A stretch of 64,000 nt of DNA from Microseira wollei NIES-4236 (GCF_020521235.1 NZ_BLAY01000011.1:19823-83822), one strand, 5' to 3'; shown: positions 26,620 through 36,448, counted from the stretch's first letter. Numbers and translations are program-made. The notes: generated from the letters alone by a model not told the origin.

Positions 26620-28083
26620 TCAAAGTTGACCAAAGCCTTTTTTCTTTTTGTCTTTTTTCTTTTTCGGCTTGGCTGCCCCCTGGTTATAACCCCGCCAACC
26701 GGGTGGCGCTGGACGGTTGCCCCCACCAAAGGGAGAAAGACCCCCTCCCGGCATTCCAGGCATTCCCGGCATGGCAGGCATCCCGCCCCCTTGGCTCATT
26801 TGCTGCATCAGACTCCGCATTTTTTGGAAATCGCTCACCAGCTTGCTGATATCCGATTCTTGGTAGCCGCACCCGCGGGCAATTCGACGGCGGCGACTGG
26901 GGGACGCCGATAGCAAATCCGGGTTTTGGCGTTCCTCTTTGGTCATCGAATTAATCATCGCTTCAGCCCGCTTTAACTGGGCTTCTCCTTGCTGGAGTTG
27001 GTCGGATGAGAGCTTGTTCATCCCTGGAATCAGCTTGAGCAAACCCCCCAGGGACCCCATATTTTTCAGCAGCCGCAACTGCTTGAGAAAATCCGTAAAA
27101 TCAAACTTCGCTGCCAGGATTTTCTCTTGCATCTTGGCGGCGTCTGCCAAGTCCATTTCTTCCTGGGCTTTTTCTACCAGCGTCAGGACATCTCCCATCC
27201 CCAGAATGCGCGACGCCATCCGGTCTGGGTAAAACGGTTGCAGCGCTTCTACCTTTTCCCCGACGCCGACAAACTTAATCGGCTGACCGGAAACCCGCCG
27301 CACCGAAAGCGCTGCCCCACCGCGCGTATCCCCGTCCAGCTTGGTTAAAATCGCACCCGTAATGCCGATTTGATCGTGGAACGTGCGGGTGAGGTTCGCC
27401 GCCTCCTGCCCCGTCATCGAATCCACTACCAGCAAGGTTTCGTGGGGTTTAACCGTCTGCTTGATGCGGGCTAATTCCGCCATCATGTCTTGGTCGATTT
27501 GCAGGCGACCTGCGGTATCGATTATTACCGTATCTATGCCTTCTGCCTTGGCTCTTTCTACGCCCTGACGGGCAATTTCCACTGGGTTGGCATCAGTGCC
27601 CAGTTGAAATACGGGTACGTTAATTTGCTGACCCAGAGTAACGAGTTGGTCAATCGCCGCTGGTCGATACACGTCCGTCGCCACGAGTAGGGTAGAGCGA
27701 TTTAACTTTTGCAGGTGTAAAGCCAGCTTAGCAGTAGCCGTAGTTTTACCCGTCCCCTGCAACCCCGCCATTAGCACGATAGTCGGGCGAGTTTCTGCGA
27801 TCGCTAGGGGGACATTGGTTTCCCCCATCACGGCTACCAACTCGTCGTAGACAATTTTGATAAACTGCTGGTCGGGTCGCACGCCAGCAAAGACTTCGGC
27901 TCCTTGTGCCTTGACTTCGACCTCGGCAATAAAATCTTTAACGACCTGGAGGTTTACGTCTGCTTCTAAGAGGGCGCGACGCACTTCCCGCAGTGCCTCT
28001 TGTATATTCGACTGGGAAATGCGATCCTGCCCCCGCAGTTTCTTCCAGGCAGCTTCTAAGCGTTCGGATAGGGCATCAAACAT
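26620..28083 (-). CDS. ffh: Signal recognition particle GTPase Ffh
   Basis: 487 residues. N domain (1-90), G domain with GLQGTGKTTATAKLA, DTAGR and TKLDGDTRGGAAL, and M domain (about 300-450). The tail is rich in Met, Gly and Pro (MPAMPGMPGMPGG), then Lys-rich. It binds signal peptides and SRP RNA and delivers ribosomes to FtsY for membrane insertion. Length and motifs are normal. First gene of the ffh-rpsP-KH group. Confidence 0.97.
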   Translation of the reverse strand: MFDALSERLEAAWKKLRGQDRISQSNIQEALREVRRALLEADVNLQVVKDFIAEVEVKAQGAEVFAGVRPDQQFIKIVYDELVAVMGETNVPLAIAETRPTIVLMAGLQGTGKTTATAKLALHLQKLNRSTLLVATDVYRPAAIDQLVTLGQQINVPVFQLGTDANPVEIARQGVERAKAEGIDTVIIDTAGRLQIDQDMMAELARIKQTVKPHETLLVVDSMTGQEAANLTRTFHDQIGITGAILTKLDGDTRGGAALSVRRVSGQPIKFVGVGEKVEALQPFYPDRMASRILGMGDVLTLVEKAQEEMDLADAAKMQEKILAAKFDFTDFLKQLRLLKNMGSLGGLLKLIPGMNKLSSDQLQQGEAQLKRAEAMINSMTKEERQNPDLLSASPSRRRRIARGCGYQESDISKLVSDFQKMRSLMQQMSQGGGMPAMPGMPGMPGGGLSPFGGGNRPAPPGWRGYNQGAAKPKKKKDKKKKGFGQL

Positions 28084-28522
28084 AGAATCGGTACTTTATC
28101 AGATATCAGTTAACGAGTGAAGTACGCACCACCAGACCTAGGGGGTCTGGTGGGGGCTTCCAGTTTCATTCGCCGTTGCCACGTTGGCTCTCCGGAACAG
28201 GCATCCGGTGATGGTCTGACACAGGGTCCACGATCTTGCCGTTCCAAGCATCAGTGTGCCATCATCGCAAAAGGTTAGTCTTCGCGCCAGGAGTGACGAT
28301 TGGTGGCTCGACAATTATACCTAAGTGCGATCCCTATGAGCCAACAGGTTAAGAGCTTCTCTTTATTGTATGCCTTTAGAGCAAGTTTCCAAATATTGGT
28401 AACTTAAGCTGGCATTTTTCCAGCATAATTATCAAAGATAGCGAGATTCATTTAATTAAAATTAGCGGTTAATCAACTATTATCGTTAACCTTTAACTCG
28501 AAAGCAGCTTGAGATTTCATTC
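28084..28522. other. Gene-free stretch with hairpin and possible transposon-end remnant
   Basis: 439 bp. A strong hairpin CCACCAGACCTA/GGGGGTCTGGTGG lies at 28129-28153. On the minus strand the neighbouring sequence (GGCAACGGCGAATGAAACTGGAAGCCCCC) recalls the 3' tail and right end of tnpB elements, so a decayed element is possible. I looked for the conserved core of SRP RNA because ffh is next door and did not find it. The right part (28390-28520) is AT-rich and should hold the promoter of the polysaccharide cluster. Confidence 0.4.
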
Positions 28523-30187
28523 ATGGCAAAAACTAACTCAAAGAAGAAATCTAAAAAACAGGCTGCATCTGAAACTCCTAAACTCAGTCCCAAGGAGGAA
28601 GCCGCAATAAAAAGGCAGGCGGCGAAGCAGCGACAAGAATTCATCACCTACACGAGTGCCGTTGTCGGTGGATCGCTGTTTCTGGGCTTAATGCTGTTTC
28701 CAGTTGGCGGAGAGAAAGCCACAGTCGGGGTATTTGTCGGGTTAGTCGCGATGTGTCTGTCTTTCAAATATTACCGTCAAGCGCTTTGGGCATTTCTGAT
28801 CTATGTGCCATTTGGTGGTACGGTTGTGTATGCGGTTGCTGGCGGAAATGCGCTATTCCAACTGGCAAAAGATGGGTTTTACATTCCGGCAGTCGTTACC
28901 CTTTATCAGGAATGTAAGCGGAAACGGCAGCCTTTTCTGATTCCCGAAAATCTCAAACAGCCGTTGATATTTTTACTGGTGCTTTGTTTGCTGACACTGC
29001 TGGTTGTCAACGGCGCCCAGCAGTTTGCACCTAAAAAAACTGGTCAGCCGATTATCCTGGGACTGATGGGGCTGAAAGTTCTGCTGGGATACCTGCCCTT
29101 AATCACCTGTGGTTACTATCAGATCCGCAATAAGAAAGAGTTGCTATTTTTGACCCGATTGCATCTGGTTCTGGCGATTATTTGCTCGGCTTTGGGGTTT
29201 ATTCAGTACTTTTTCCTCACCAGCGGCAAGTGTGTGGGAACGCGGGGGATGTCTGGAGAGGCTTTATTTAAGGCAACCCTAGAAGCACGGTGTTTGGTGG
29301 GTGGTGCGTTGGTGTTTAGTCCTGAAGTTGGGATGATTCGCTTGCCAGGGACGTTCGTTTCTCCCTGGCACTGGGCTTGGTTTTTGATTGGTAATGCCTT
29401 TATGACGTTTGCCACTGCTTTTAGCGACCCCTCGCCGCTGTGGCGGATGTCGGGTTTGGTTGGCATGGCTGGGGTTTTTGTCAATGCGGTGATTTCTGGT
29501 CAAAGAATTGCTCTGGCATTGGTTCCCGTAGTCACGATTATTTTGTTGGTGCTAACTGGTCAAGTGGCTAACTTGAAACGGTTTATACCCATAGCATTAG
29601 GACTTGGGGTGCTGGGGGCTGTTGCTGCGGCGATGTTCCCCGCAATTATCCAAGAACGGGTGCAAAGCTTTGTAGACCGCTGGAATGCTTCACCCCCCAC
29701 TGATTTTATTGCCGCTCAGGCGGGTAACACCTCTGGCAGACAAGAGGGAATTTTTGGAGCGGGTTTGGGACGTGCTACAAACTCGGCACGAGCTTTTGGC
29801 AACGTGGAGTTAATCGAAACTTACTATCCCAAAATGTTTCACGAAATCGGCCCGTTGGGGGTGGCGGCATTTTTGGGACTGGTGACAACCCTAACTTTCG
29901 TCACCTTCAAAGCTTACCGCTCGGTGAAGGAAAAAAATTTACGCAGCTTTGGTGCCAGTTTTTGGGTGTTTGTTTTGGTCATCAGTTACAACACTTACTG
30001 GTATCCTTTGGATACCGATCCGGTTTGCGTTTATTACTGGTTTTTTGCCGGAGTGATTTTAAAATTGCCGGAAATAGATAAGCAGGAACGGGAAAAATTA
30101 GCCGCAGAGGAGGCAAACGATCCGAAAAATAAAAAGAAACGAAGTCTCAAATCTAATAAAACCGCTACTACAAAGAAGGCGGCGTAA
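28523..30187 (+). CDS. hpsL: Polysaccharide polymerase/ligase-like membrane protein, HpsL-like
   Basis: 554 residues with a Lys-rich cytoplasmic N-terminus (SKKKSKKQ) and C-terminus and about ten to twelve hydrophobic segments between residues 45 and 510. This is the profile of a Wzy/O-antigen-ligase family protein. It looks like HpsL of the hormogonium polysaccharide genes of filamentous cyanobacteria, proposed to polymerise the gliding-associated polysaccharide at the inner membrane. A long external loop with FSPEVGMIRLPGTFVSPWHW fits the ligase-type loop. Three glycosyltransferase genes follow in the same direction, which supports the role. Confidence 0.7.
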   Translation: MAKTNSKKKSKKQAASETPKLSPKEEAAIKRQAAKQRQEFITYTSAVVGGSLFLGLMLFPVGGEKATVGVFVGLVAMCLSFKYYRQALWAFLIYVPFGGTVVYAVAGGNALFQLAKDGFYIPAVVTLYQECKRKRQPFLIPENLKQPLIFLLVLCLLTLLVVNGAQQFAPKKTGQPIILGLMGLKVLLGYLPLITCGYYQIRNKKELLFLTRLHLVLAIICSALGFIQYFFLTSGKCVGTRGMSGEALFKATLEARCLVGGALVFSPEVGMIRLPGTFVSPWHWAWFLIGNAFMTFATAFSDPSPLWRMSGLVGMAGVFVNAVISGQRIALALVPVVTIILLVLTGQVANLKRFIPIALGLGVLGAVAAAMFPAIIQERVQSFVDRWNASPPTDFIAAQAGNTSGRQEGIFGAGLGRATNSARAFGNVELIETYYPKMFHEIGPLGVAAFLGLVTTLTFVTFKAYRSVKEKNLRSFGASFWVFVLVISYNTYWYPLDTDPVCVYYWFFAGVILKLPEIDKQEREKLAAEEANDPKNKKKRSLKSNKTATTKKAA

Positions 30188-30238
30188 CTGGTAGATAATA
30201 AAGCCAGTGGCGAGGCTAGAACTGACAAAAGGAGCTGC

Positions 30239-31225
30239 TTGACCGTGACTTGGCCTTTGATTTCGGTAGTTATTCCCACTTACGGACGCGAGGAACCTTT
30301 GCGGGATACGATCGCGGATGTATTGCAGCAAGATTATCCAAATTATGAGGTGCTGGTGGTCGATCAAACAAAGACGCACCAGAGCGAAACTCAAGCTTAT
30401 TTGGAAAAACTGGCGGCGGATGGCAAAATTCGCTGGTTTTGCGTTGATTGGGCGAGTTTGCCGGGGGCGCGGAATTATGCGGCGCGGCGGGCAATGGGGG
30501 AGATTATTCTGTTTATTGACGATGATGTTCAGCTCAAACCCGGTTATTTAGCTGCCCATGCCCGTAATTATATAGATCGTCCGGAGGTGGGGGCAGTTGC
30601 TGGGCGAGTTTTCGACCGGATGAAACTAACTGATTCCGGCGGAGAATTGACGATTGAGGATTTACCCCCCCAGGCGATGGACCCCGGAATTGCTTGGTAT
30701 TACATTGATTTGGTGCATACAGTAAAGCCGCAGCAAGTAATTTCGGCGAGGGGATGCAATATGTCTTTTCGTCGGGAAATCTTTACGAAGTACGGACTGC
30801 ACTTTGACGAACGGTTTAAAGGCAGTGCGGTGCGGGAGGAATCGGATTTTTGCTTAAGGTTGCGGCAGACTGGTTATAAGATTTGGTACGACCCAGAGGC
30901 GGATTTAGTTCACTTGGGGGAGGAAACGGGGGGTTGTCACGATATTAGTACTCGCAGTCTCCGATACCAAATCACCTTCTATCACAACCACTTCTTAATG
31001 GCACTCAAAAACTTAACGCCTTTCCAACAAATGCGATTATTTGCTCGCTTGTTTGACTGTCACGTCTTGGGGAATCCTCCTTGTAATAAAAGTGGTTCTC
31101 CCATCAAAATTATCACCCGCGCTGGATTCTACTCGCTGGGATTTATTAACGCACTGGGAACCATGCTCAAATCTACGATTGATGACGGTCAAATTTACAC
31201 TCAACAAGATAGCGTTAATGGGTAA
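30239..31225 (+). CDS. Family 2 glycosyltransferase
   Basis: 328 residues, GT-A fold. VVIPTYGREEPLRDT starts the nucleotide-binding half, and ILFIDDDVQLKPG carries the DxD metal motif. A later segment EESDFCLRLRQTGYKIWYDP resembles the acceptor-side motif. It probably adds a sugar to a lipid-linked repeat unit in the polysaccharide pathway of the neighbouring HpsL-like gene. AAAAGGAGCTGCTTGACC precedes the start; GTG at 30245 or TTG at 30239 could start translation. Confidence 0.85.
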   Translation: MTVTWPLISVVIPTYGREEPLRDTIADVLQQDYPNYEVLVVDQTKTHQSETQAYLEKLAADGKIRWFCVDWASLPGARNYAARRAMGEIILFIDDDVQLKPGYLAAHARNYIDRPEVGAVAGRVFDRMKLTDSGGELTIEDLPPQAMDPGIAWYYIDLVHTVKPQQVISARGCNMSFRREIFTKYGLHFDERFKGSAVREESDFCLRLRQTGYKIWYDPEADLVHLGEETGGCHDISTRSLRYQITFYHNHFLMALKNLTPFQQMRLFARLFDCHVLGNPPCNKSGSPIKIITRAGFYSLGFINALGTMLKSTIDDGQIYTQQDSVNG

Positions 31226-31390
31226 TGGCGTTCCCAGGCGACCGCCTGGGTCACGAGGGTAATGGCGTTACTAGGCTCTGCCCTGGTCACGAGGGTAATG
31301 GGTATTAATTTAGATTTTATTGCTATATTTTTACCAATTACCAATTCCCAATTACCAATTCCCAATTACCAATTCCCAATTCCCAATGTT
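31222..31390. repeat. Repeat-filled gap: GGTAATGG/CCAATTACC runs and GGCGTTCCCAGGC units
   Basis: Two imperfect copies of 'GGTAATGGCGTTNCCAGGC...GGTCACGAGGGTAATGG', then about nine CCAATTACC/CCCAATT units running up to the start codon of the next gene. A reading frame continues through the repeat into that gene, but the repeat codons are not part of the family. Confidence 0.75.
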
Positions 31391-32557
31391 ATGAAAATTT
31401 TAGTTGCTAGCCACACCTATATTGTTGACCTCAATCGCGAAAAGCTACGGGCTTTAGCTACTCTGGAACCGGGAATTGAAGTCACCGTGGTTGCGCCGCG
31501 CCGCTGGCAACCCGGTGGCGTTCAAAATAAGACGATTGAAACGCAATTTTTACAGGAAGGTTCGTTTCAAGTTGTGCCGGTTTCTAATTTTAGTCAAAAC
31601 AATCAAGGATTGCTTACTTTTGGCGCTGATTTGATTTCTTTGTTGCGCCGATTTCGCCCTGATATTATTCAGGTTGAACAGGGTTCTAAGGCTCTGGCTT
31701 ATGCTCAATTTATTTTCCTGAATCAGATGCTGGGATTAAAGGCAAAGAATGTATTTTTTACTTGGTGGAATTTGCCTTATGAATTAAAGTTTCCCGTTTC
31801 TGTTCTGGAAGCTTATAACCTGAGCAACACTCACGGAATTGTAGTGGGAAATAAAGATGGGGCTGAAATTTTGCGCCAGCGCGGCTACAATGGCCCGATG
31901 AAAGTTATGCCGCAACTCGGTGTTGATGAAATTCGGTTTAAACCCCAGCGTCAACCAGAATTAGCGGCAAAATTGGGGATAAATTCGACTGATTTTGTTG
32001 TCGGGTTTGTCGGGCGATTTGTTGAGGAAAAAGGATTGCTGACGCTGCTATCAGCACTGGCGGGGTTACATGATAAACCCTGGAAATGGCTCTTACTAGG
32101 TCGCGGCCCTTTGCAATCAAATTTAATGGAACTGGCAGCAGAAAAGGGAATAAAAGATAAACTGATTTGGGTAGAAAGCGTTCCCCACGATGAAGTTCCT
32201 TGCTATATCAATTTGATGCATACTTTAGTGCTGCCTTCCGAAACAACTTATAAGTTTAAAACTCTGACGGCAGCGGGGTGGAAAGAACAGTTTGGTCACG
32301 TGTTAATTGAAGCAATGGCTTGCAAAGTGCCGGTGATTGGTTCTGATTCTGGCGAGATTCCCCATGTGATTAAAGATGCTGGTTTAGTCTTTTCAGAAGG
32401 GAATGTGGAAGATTTGCGAAATTGTTTATTGCAGTTGATGGAACAACCTGAATTAAGAGATAATCTGGCTGAGTTGGGTTATCAACGGGCAATGGAACAA
32501 TATACAAACAAAGCTTTAGCTAAGCAATTGTTGGATTTTTATAAGGAAATTAGTTAA
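31391..32557 (+). CDS. Family 4 glycosyltransferase
   Basis: 388 residues with a GT-B fold. The N-terminal domain starts MKILVASHTYIVDLNREKL. The C-terminal domain has VGRFVEEKGLLTLLSAL, the E(x7)E-type region FGHVLIEAMACKVPVIGSDSG, and EIPHVIKDAGLVF. It is probably a retaining transferase acting on the cytoplasmic side of the membrane in polysaccharide assembly. The ATG at 31391 is chosen because codons before it are repeat-derived. Confidence 0.85.
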   Translation: MKILVASHTYIVDLNREKLRALATLEPGIEVTVVAPRRWQPGGVQNKTIETQFLQEGSFQVVPVSNFSQNNQGLLTFGADLISLLRRFRPDIIQVEQGSKALAYAQFIFLNQMLGLKAKNVFFTWWNLPYELKFPVSVLEAYNLSNTHGIVVGNKDGAEILRQRGYNGPMKVMPQLGVDEIRFKPQRQPELAAKLGINSTDFVVGFVGRFVEEKGLLTLLSALAGLHDKPWKWLLLGRGPLQSNLMELAAEKGIKDKLIWVESVPHDEVPCYINLMHTLVLPSETTYKFKTLTAAGWKEQFGHVLIEAMACKVPVIGSDSGEIPHVIKDAGLVFSEGNVEDLRNCLLQLMEQPELRDNLAELGYQRAMEQYTNKALAKQLLDFYKEIS

Positions 32558-32605
32558 ACGAACCACAGAGGACACGGAGAAGGATGGGAAGGGGGTAATT
32601 TGAGA

Positions 32606-33085
32606 ATGCTAGGAGAACAAGATATTAAGATAAGAGAGGCAAATAAACAGGAAGACTCTCTGATTGCCAGACATTTTTATCAAATGTGGCGGGACAATGA
32701 TGTTCCTACCCAATCTATCCAGTATAATTGGCTTGAAATTACGCTTCAATTTATAGAACGCGCGCGTCAAGAACTCTGCTACAAAGCTTTTGTAGCAGAG
32801 ATTGATGGTGAAGTGGTTGGGTCTGCTGGGTGTCAGCTTTTTGCTGGTTTATACCCACAGGCGCTAGCAGAAGAATACCGGAAATATGGATATATTTGGG
32901 GTGTCTATGTTGAACCGCCTTTCCGAGGACAGGGTATTGCTAAAAAACTTACTGGTATGACAGTGGATTATTTAAAGTCCCTTGGCTGTACTCAGGCTAT
33001 TCTACACGCTTCTCCATCAGGCAAACCTGTTTATTCTAGCCTTGGCTTTTCACAAAGCAATGAAATGCGGTTGGATCTGATTTGA
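32606..33085 (+). CDS. GNAT-family N-acetyltransferase
   Basis: About 159 residues. GVYVEPPFRGQGIAKKLTG contains the acetyl-CoA loop (RGQGIA), and the C-terminal YSSLGFSQSNEMRLDL is the usual GNAT end. Target unknown. GGAAGGGGGTAATTTGAG lies before the ATG. It lies within the polysaccharide cluster, so it could acetylate a sugar precursor, but housekeeping roles are equally possible. Confidence 0.8.
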   Translation: MLGEQDIKIREANKQEDSLIARHFYQMWRDNDVPTQSIQYNWLEITLQFIERARQELCYKAFVAEIDGEVVGSAGCQLFAGLYPQALAEEYRKYGYIWGVYVEPPFRGQGIAKKLTGMTVDYLKSLGCTQAILHASPSGKPVYSSLGFSQSNEMRLDLI

Positions 33086-33125
33086 AAATTGGTAATGGGT
33101 AATTGGTAATGGGTAATAGACTTAT

Positions 33126-33229
33126 CAGGACTTACGCAAAGAAACCGGGTTTATCTGAAAAATCGTTGAGCCAGGAAACGAGAGATATACAAAGAAACAA
33201 AGGTGATGGCAAGGTCTTGCGTCAGTCCT
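33126..33229. repeat. Interspersed palindromic repeat, copy G
   Basis: Starts CAGGACTTACGCA and ends TTGCGTCAGTCCT, with one GAAACCGGGTTT block. It lies in the 286-bp gap before the next glycosyltransferase, together with GGTAATT runs. Confidence 0.75.
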
Positions 33230-33371
33230 ACTTATGTTGAAAATAAAGTATAGGGCTGCTAGTGTCGCCCACACCACAAGACTTTGTGCGGAGGTATAGT
33301 TAACTTTTGCAAGAGTGTTACCAATTACCAATTACCAATTACCCATTACCAATCACCAATTATCTAAAATT

Positions 33372-34532
33372 ATGCGAATTCTGCAAATTGTTCCTTCAAT
33401 TTCTTTAGTTTACGGTGGCCCCAGCCAAATGGTGCTGGGTCTTTCTGCTGCTTTGGCTAGGGCAGGGGTTGAGGTGACGGTTCTCACTACTGATTCTAAT
33501 GGAGATACGGGGCAACCGCCGCTGGATGTTCCCTTATATCATCCCGTCGAACAAGATGGGTATCAGGTGCGGTATTTCCGCTGTTCTCCTTTCCGCCGCT
33601 ATAAATTTTCCCTCGATTTGTTGCGTTGGTTATATCAACACGCCAAAGAGTTCGATCTGGCACATATTCATGCTTTGTTTTCGCCTGTTTCTTCTTTTGC
33701 GGCGACTGTGGCGCGATCGCGCCACCTACCCTACATTCTCCGTCCCCTCGGCACTCTCGATCCAGCCGATTTACAGAAGAAAAGGCAGCTAAAACAAATC
33801 TATGCCGCGCTGCTGGAAAAACCTAACATCGCCGGTGCTGCCGCTATCCACTTTACCAGCCTCCAGGAAGCTAAAGTTTCAGAACGATTCGGTGTTTCTA
33901 CCAAGGATTTGGTCATTCCCTTGGGTGTCACCCCTTCTCCCACCCACAACAAGGGCGAATTGCAATCCAAAATTCCGATAGTGCTTTATATGTCGCGGAT
34001 TGACCCAAAAAAGGGGTTAAATTTGCTACTTCCAGCTTTAGAAAATCTTTTAGCTGAGGGATTTAAGTTTCATTTTGTGCTGGCTGGTGGGAATCCGCAA
34101 GACCAGGCTTATGAGGCGAAAATAAAGGCACAGGTACAGGGGTCGCCGTTAGTAGAACACACTACTATTACTGGATTTGTCACGGGCGATCGCAAAACAA
34201 ACTTCCTACAACAAGCCGATCTATTTGTCCTGCCTTCTTATTACGAAAACTTTGGGATTGCCGTAGCAGAGGCGATGGCATCTGGAACGCCCGTGGTAAT
34301 TTCAGATGGAGTTTATATTTGGCAGGATGTGCAGCAGGCAGAAGCTGGCTGGATTGCATCTCTTACCCTAGAATCACTGATGAAAGCGTTAAGATTAGCA
34401 CTTAGTAATGCTGAAGAAAGACGGCTTCGGGGTGAAAGGGGGAAAGAATATGCGTTGAGGCATTATAGTTGGGATGCGATCGCGCAACAGACCATCGGGG
34501 CATATCAAGAAATTCTGTCCGAAAGAGCATAG
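33372..34532 (+). CDS. Family 4 glycosyltransferase
   Basis: 386 residues, GT-B fold. The N-terminus MRILQIVPSISLVYGGPSQM is typical of GT4 enzymes of exopolysaccharide clusters. The C-terminal domain has LYMSRIDPKKGLNLLLPAL, PSYYENFGIAVAEAMASGTP and VVISDGVYIW. It is probably the third transferase of the HpsL-linked pathway. The ATG at 33372 is used; the earlier in-frame ATG at 33315 lies in CCAATTACC repeats. Confidence 0.85.
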   Translation: MRILQIVPSISLVYGGPSQMVLGLSAALARAGVEVTVLTTDSNGDTGQPPLDVPLYHPVEQDGYQVRYFRCSPFRRYKFSLDLLRWLYQHAKEFDLAHIHALFSPVSSFAATVARSRHLPYILRPLGTLDPADLQKKRQLKQIYAALLEKPNIAGAAAIHFTSLQEAKVSERFGVSTKDLVIPLGVTPSPTHNKGELQSKIPIVLYMSRIDPKKGLNLLLPALENLLAEGFKFHFVLAGGNPQDQAYEAKIKAQVQGSPLVEHTTITGFVTGDRKTNFLQQADLFVLPSYYENFGIAVAEAMASGTPVVISDGVYIWQDVQQAEAGWIASLTLESLMKALRLALSNAEERRLRGERGKEYALRHYSWDAIAQQTIGAYQEILSERA

Positions 34533-34646
34533 TAGAGGGCTTTGGGCAAATTGTAAAAAGATCTAAAGCCCGACCGGAGAACCGGATTTTATGGCACAAT
34601 CGCAAAGTAGATAATTGATCGGTTTCAAAATCAGGGGAAACTTGTT

Positions 34647-35285
34647 ATGGCGCTTAGATTAGGCGACACTGTACCCAACTTTACTCAAGCCTCTAGTGAA
34701 GGCGAAATCAACTTTTACGACTGGGCAGGCGACAGCTGGGTGGTTCTATTCTCGCACCCTGCGGATTATACACCTGTTTGCACGACGGAATTAGGGGAAG
34801 TCGCCCGCCTCAAGCCAGAATTTGACAAGCGCAACGTGAAAGCGATCGCTCTGAGCGTAGACGATGTAGAATCCCACAAAGGCTGGATCGGCGATATTGA
34901 AGAAACCCAAAGCGTCCAGCTCAATTATCCGATTCTGGCAGACCCGGATAAAAAGGTTTCTGACCTTTATGACATGATCCACCCCAACGCCAGCAATACG
35001 GTAACAGTTCGGTCTGTGTTCGTGATCGACCCGCAAAAGAAACTGCGTCTGACCTTTACCTATCCTCCCAGCACGGGGCGCAATTTTGATGAATTGCTGC
35101 GGGTAATTGACTCTCTGCAACTAACGGATAATTACAGCGTGGCAACTCCTGCCAACTGGAAAGATGGGGAAGATTGCGTAATTGTCCCATCCCTCAAAGA
35201 TCCGGAAGTGCTGAAGCAGAAATTCCCCAAAGGATATGAGGAAATTAAACCCTATCTGCGGATGACGCCTCAACCCAATAAGTAA
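34647..35285 (+). CDS. 1-Cys peroxiredoxin (Prx6 type)
   Basis: 212 residues. The peroxidatic Cys lies in HPADYTPVCTTELGE near residue 48, and no resolving Cys of the 2-Cys kind follows. The C-terminal half (PPSTGRNFDELLRVIDSLQ ... VIVPSL) is the dimerisation arm of Prx6. It reduces peroxides in the cytoplasm. It is monocistronic, with a clear terminator downstream. Confidence 0.95.
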   Translation: MALRLGDTVPNFTQASSEGEINFYDWAGDSWVVLFSHPADYTPVCTTELGEVARLKPEFDKRNVKAIALSVDDVESHKGWIGDIEETQSVQLNYPILADPDKKVSDLYDMIHPNASNTVTVRSVFVIDPQKKLRLTFTYPPSTGRNFDELLRVIDSLQLTDNYSVATPANWKDGEDCVIVPSLKDPEVLKQKFPKGYEEIKPYLRMTPQPNK

Positions 35286-35296
35286 GGCAAAAGTCA

Positions 35297-35330
35297 AATA
35301 GGGTGAGCAATACTCACCCTATTTTCTTTT
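35297..35330 (+). terminator. Factor-independent terminator after the peroxiredoxin gene
   Basis: Stem AATAGGGTGAG / CTCACCCTATT with a 5-base loop, followed by a T-rich tract (TTTTCTTTTCCC). It lies between convergent genes, so it may serve both. Confidence 0.85.
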
Positions 35331-35344
35331 CCCATATTGTTAGC

Positions 35345-36448
35345 TTATACTTTAAAGTGTCGCTTTAAATTGTTGATGGGCTGCTCGATATACTGCCATG
35401 AAAGCATTGCCACAACAATCGTGGTTACAGTGTTAAGCACAAATTGAATTCCCACTGACTTGGGATAGGAAAAGCCCAAATAATTCAGGATAGTAGGAAC
35501 AACCGCTCCAGCTACAAAACTGTGATAAATGTATATTCCATAACTAATCTTACCCAGGTAGACAAGCGGTTTGAATTCTAAAATACTCCCTGTAATGTTC
35601 CCGAAACCCCGTGCAGCGCCATCTACTACCCAGACAAAAAACAAAGCGTTGATACTATCTTGAACGACTAATCTGAGTCCAGGATCTATATGGTTTTTGG
35701 TAATAATGAGAGCGAAAGACAACGAACCTCCGATCCAAAAACCCAAATTAGATAACAAACTCTTAGCTCTAGATCTATTCTGGTTGTAATTGTAAAATGC
35801 TAATAAAGCTCCTAAGCCAAGGGAATCAAAGCAGGCGGGGGTAAGCAGGTTGATTCTAATTCCGTCGTTTAATGCCATTTGCAGGCATAAAATCCTGAAC
35901 AAAGGCGCGATTATAATTGTTGAGTAAATTAGCTTATCAAGATGCTTTTTAGGCACGAATAAAACAAACAAAGGCCAAAATAAATAAAATTGAAACTCAA
36001 TAGCTAAAGACCAAAAGGGTGAATTAATATCCCACTTATGCCAAGCATAGTAAAAATTGGATAAGTAGGTAAAATGCCAAATAAAAGATGGATGAAGCCC
36101 TAGAAAAAATCTTGTTGTTAAAAAAAGAGTGAGATAATAAATAGGTAAAATTCGCAGGAAACGCCGGATATAAAAATTGCGTATATTAACCCAAATGCGT
36201 TGATTACCTTCTAGGTTTTCCCTAGTATTTAATAAGATAAAGGTAATCAGAAACCCACTAAGTACAAAGAACAACTTGACCCCAAGTGTACCTACTCCAA
36301 CCGTGGAATTCAAAAAAAATTGTTGAGGTAGCCAGTGGTAAACCAGTACACCAAATACAGCTATTGCTCGTAAAGCATCTAGCTGAATCATGTGTTTTAA
36401 CTGATTTTGTTTTTTGACTTTTCCGGTGAGTTGGAGTTGTAATTGCAT
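35345..36448 (-). CDS. Acyltransferase family 3 membrane protein
   Basis: 367 residues with about ten transmembrane segments. The N-terminal HMIQLDALRAIAVFGVLVYHW contains the conserved Arg and the His of the acyltransferase-3 family. FFVLSGFLIT and RRFLRILPIYYLTL follow, also typical. Such proteins put acetyl or other acyl groups on extracellular sugars. Location near the polysaccharide cluster suggests a role in decorating that product, which is inference. Confidence 0.85.
   Translation of the reverse strand: MQLQLQLTGKVKKQNQLKHMIQLDALRAIAVFGVLVYHWLPQQFFLNSTVGVGTLGVKLFFVLSGFLITFILLNTRENLEGNQRIWVNIRNFYIRRFLRILPIYYLTLFLTTRFFLGLHPSFIWHFTYLSNFYYAWHKWDINSPFWSLAIEFQFYLFWPLFVLFVPKKHLDKLIYSTIIIAPLFRILCLQMALNDGIRINLLTPACFDSLGLGALLAFYNYNQNRSRAKSLLSNLGFWIGGSLSFALIITKNHIDPGLRLVVQDSINALFFVWVVDGAARGFGNITGSILEFKPLVYLGKISYGIYIYHSFVAGAVVPTILNYLGFSYPKSVGIQFVLNTVTTIVVAMLSWQYIEQPINNLKRHFKV

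Noticed and set aside
26502..26729. 75-codon frame at the 3' end of ffh
   Set aside because: Out-of-frame shadow of the Lys-rich and Met/Gly-rich ffh tail.
28084..28522. SRP RNA gene next to ffh
   Set aside because: The conserved core of the bacterial SRP RNA (GGTCAGG...GGAAGCAGC-like) is not present.
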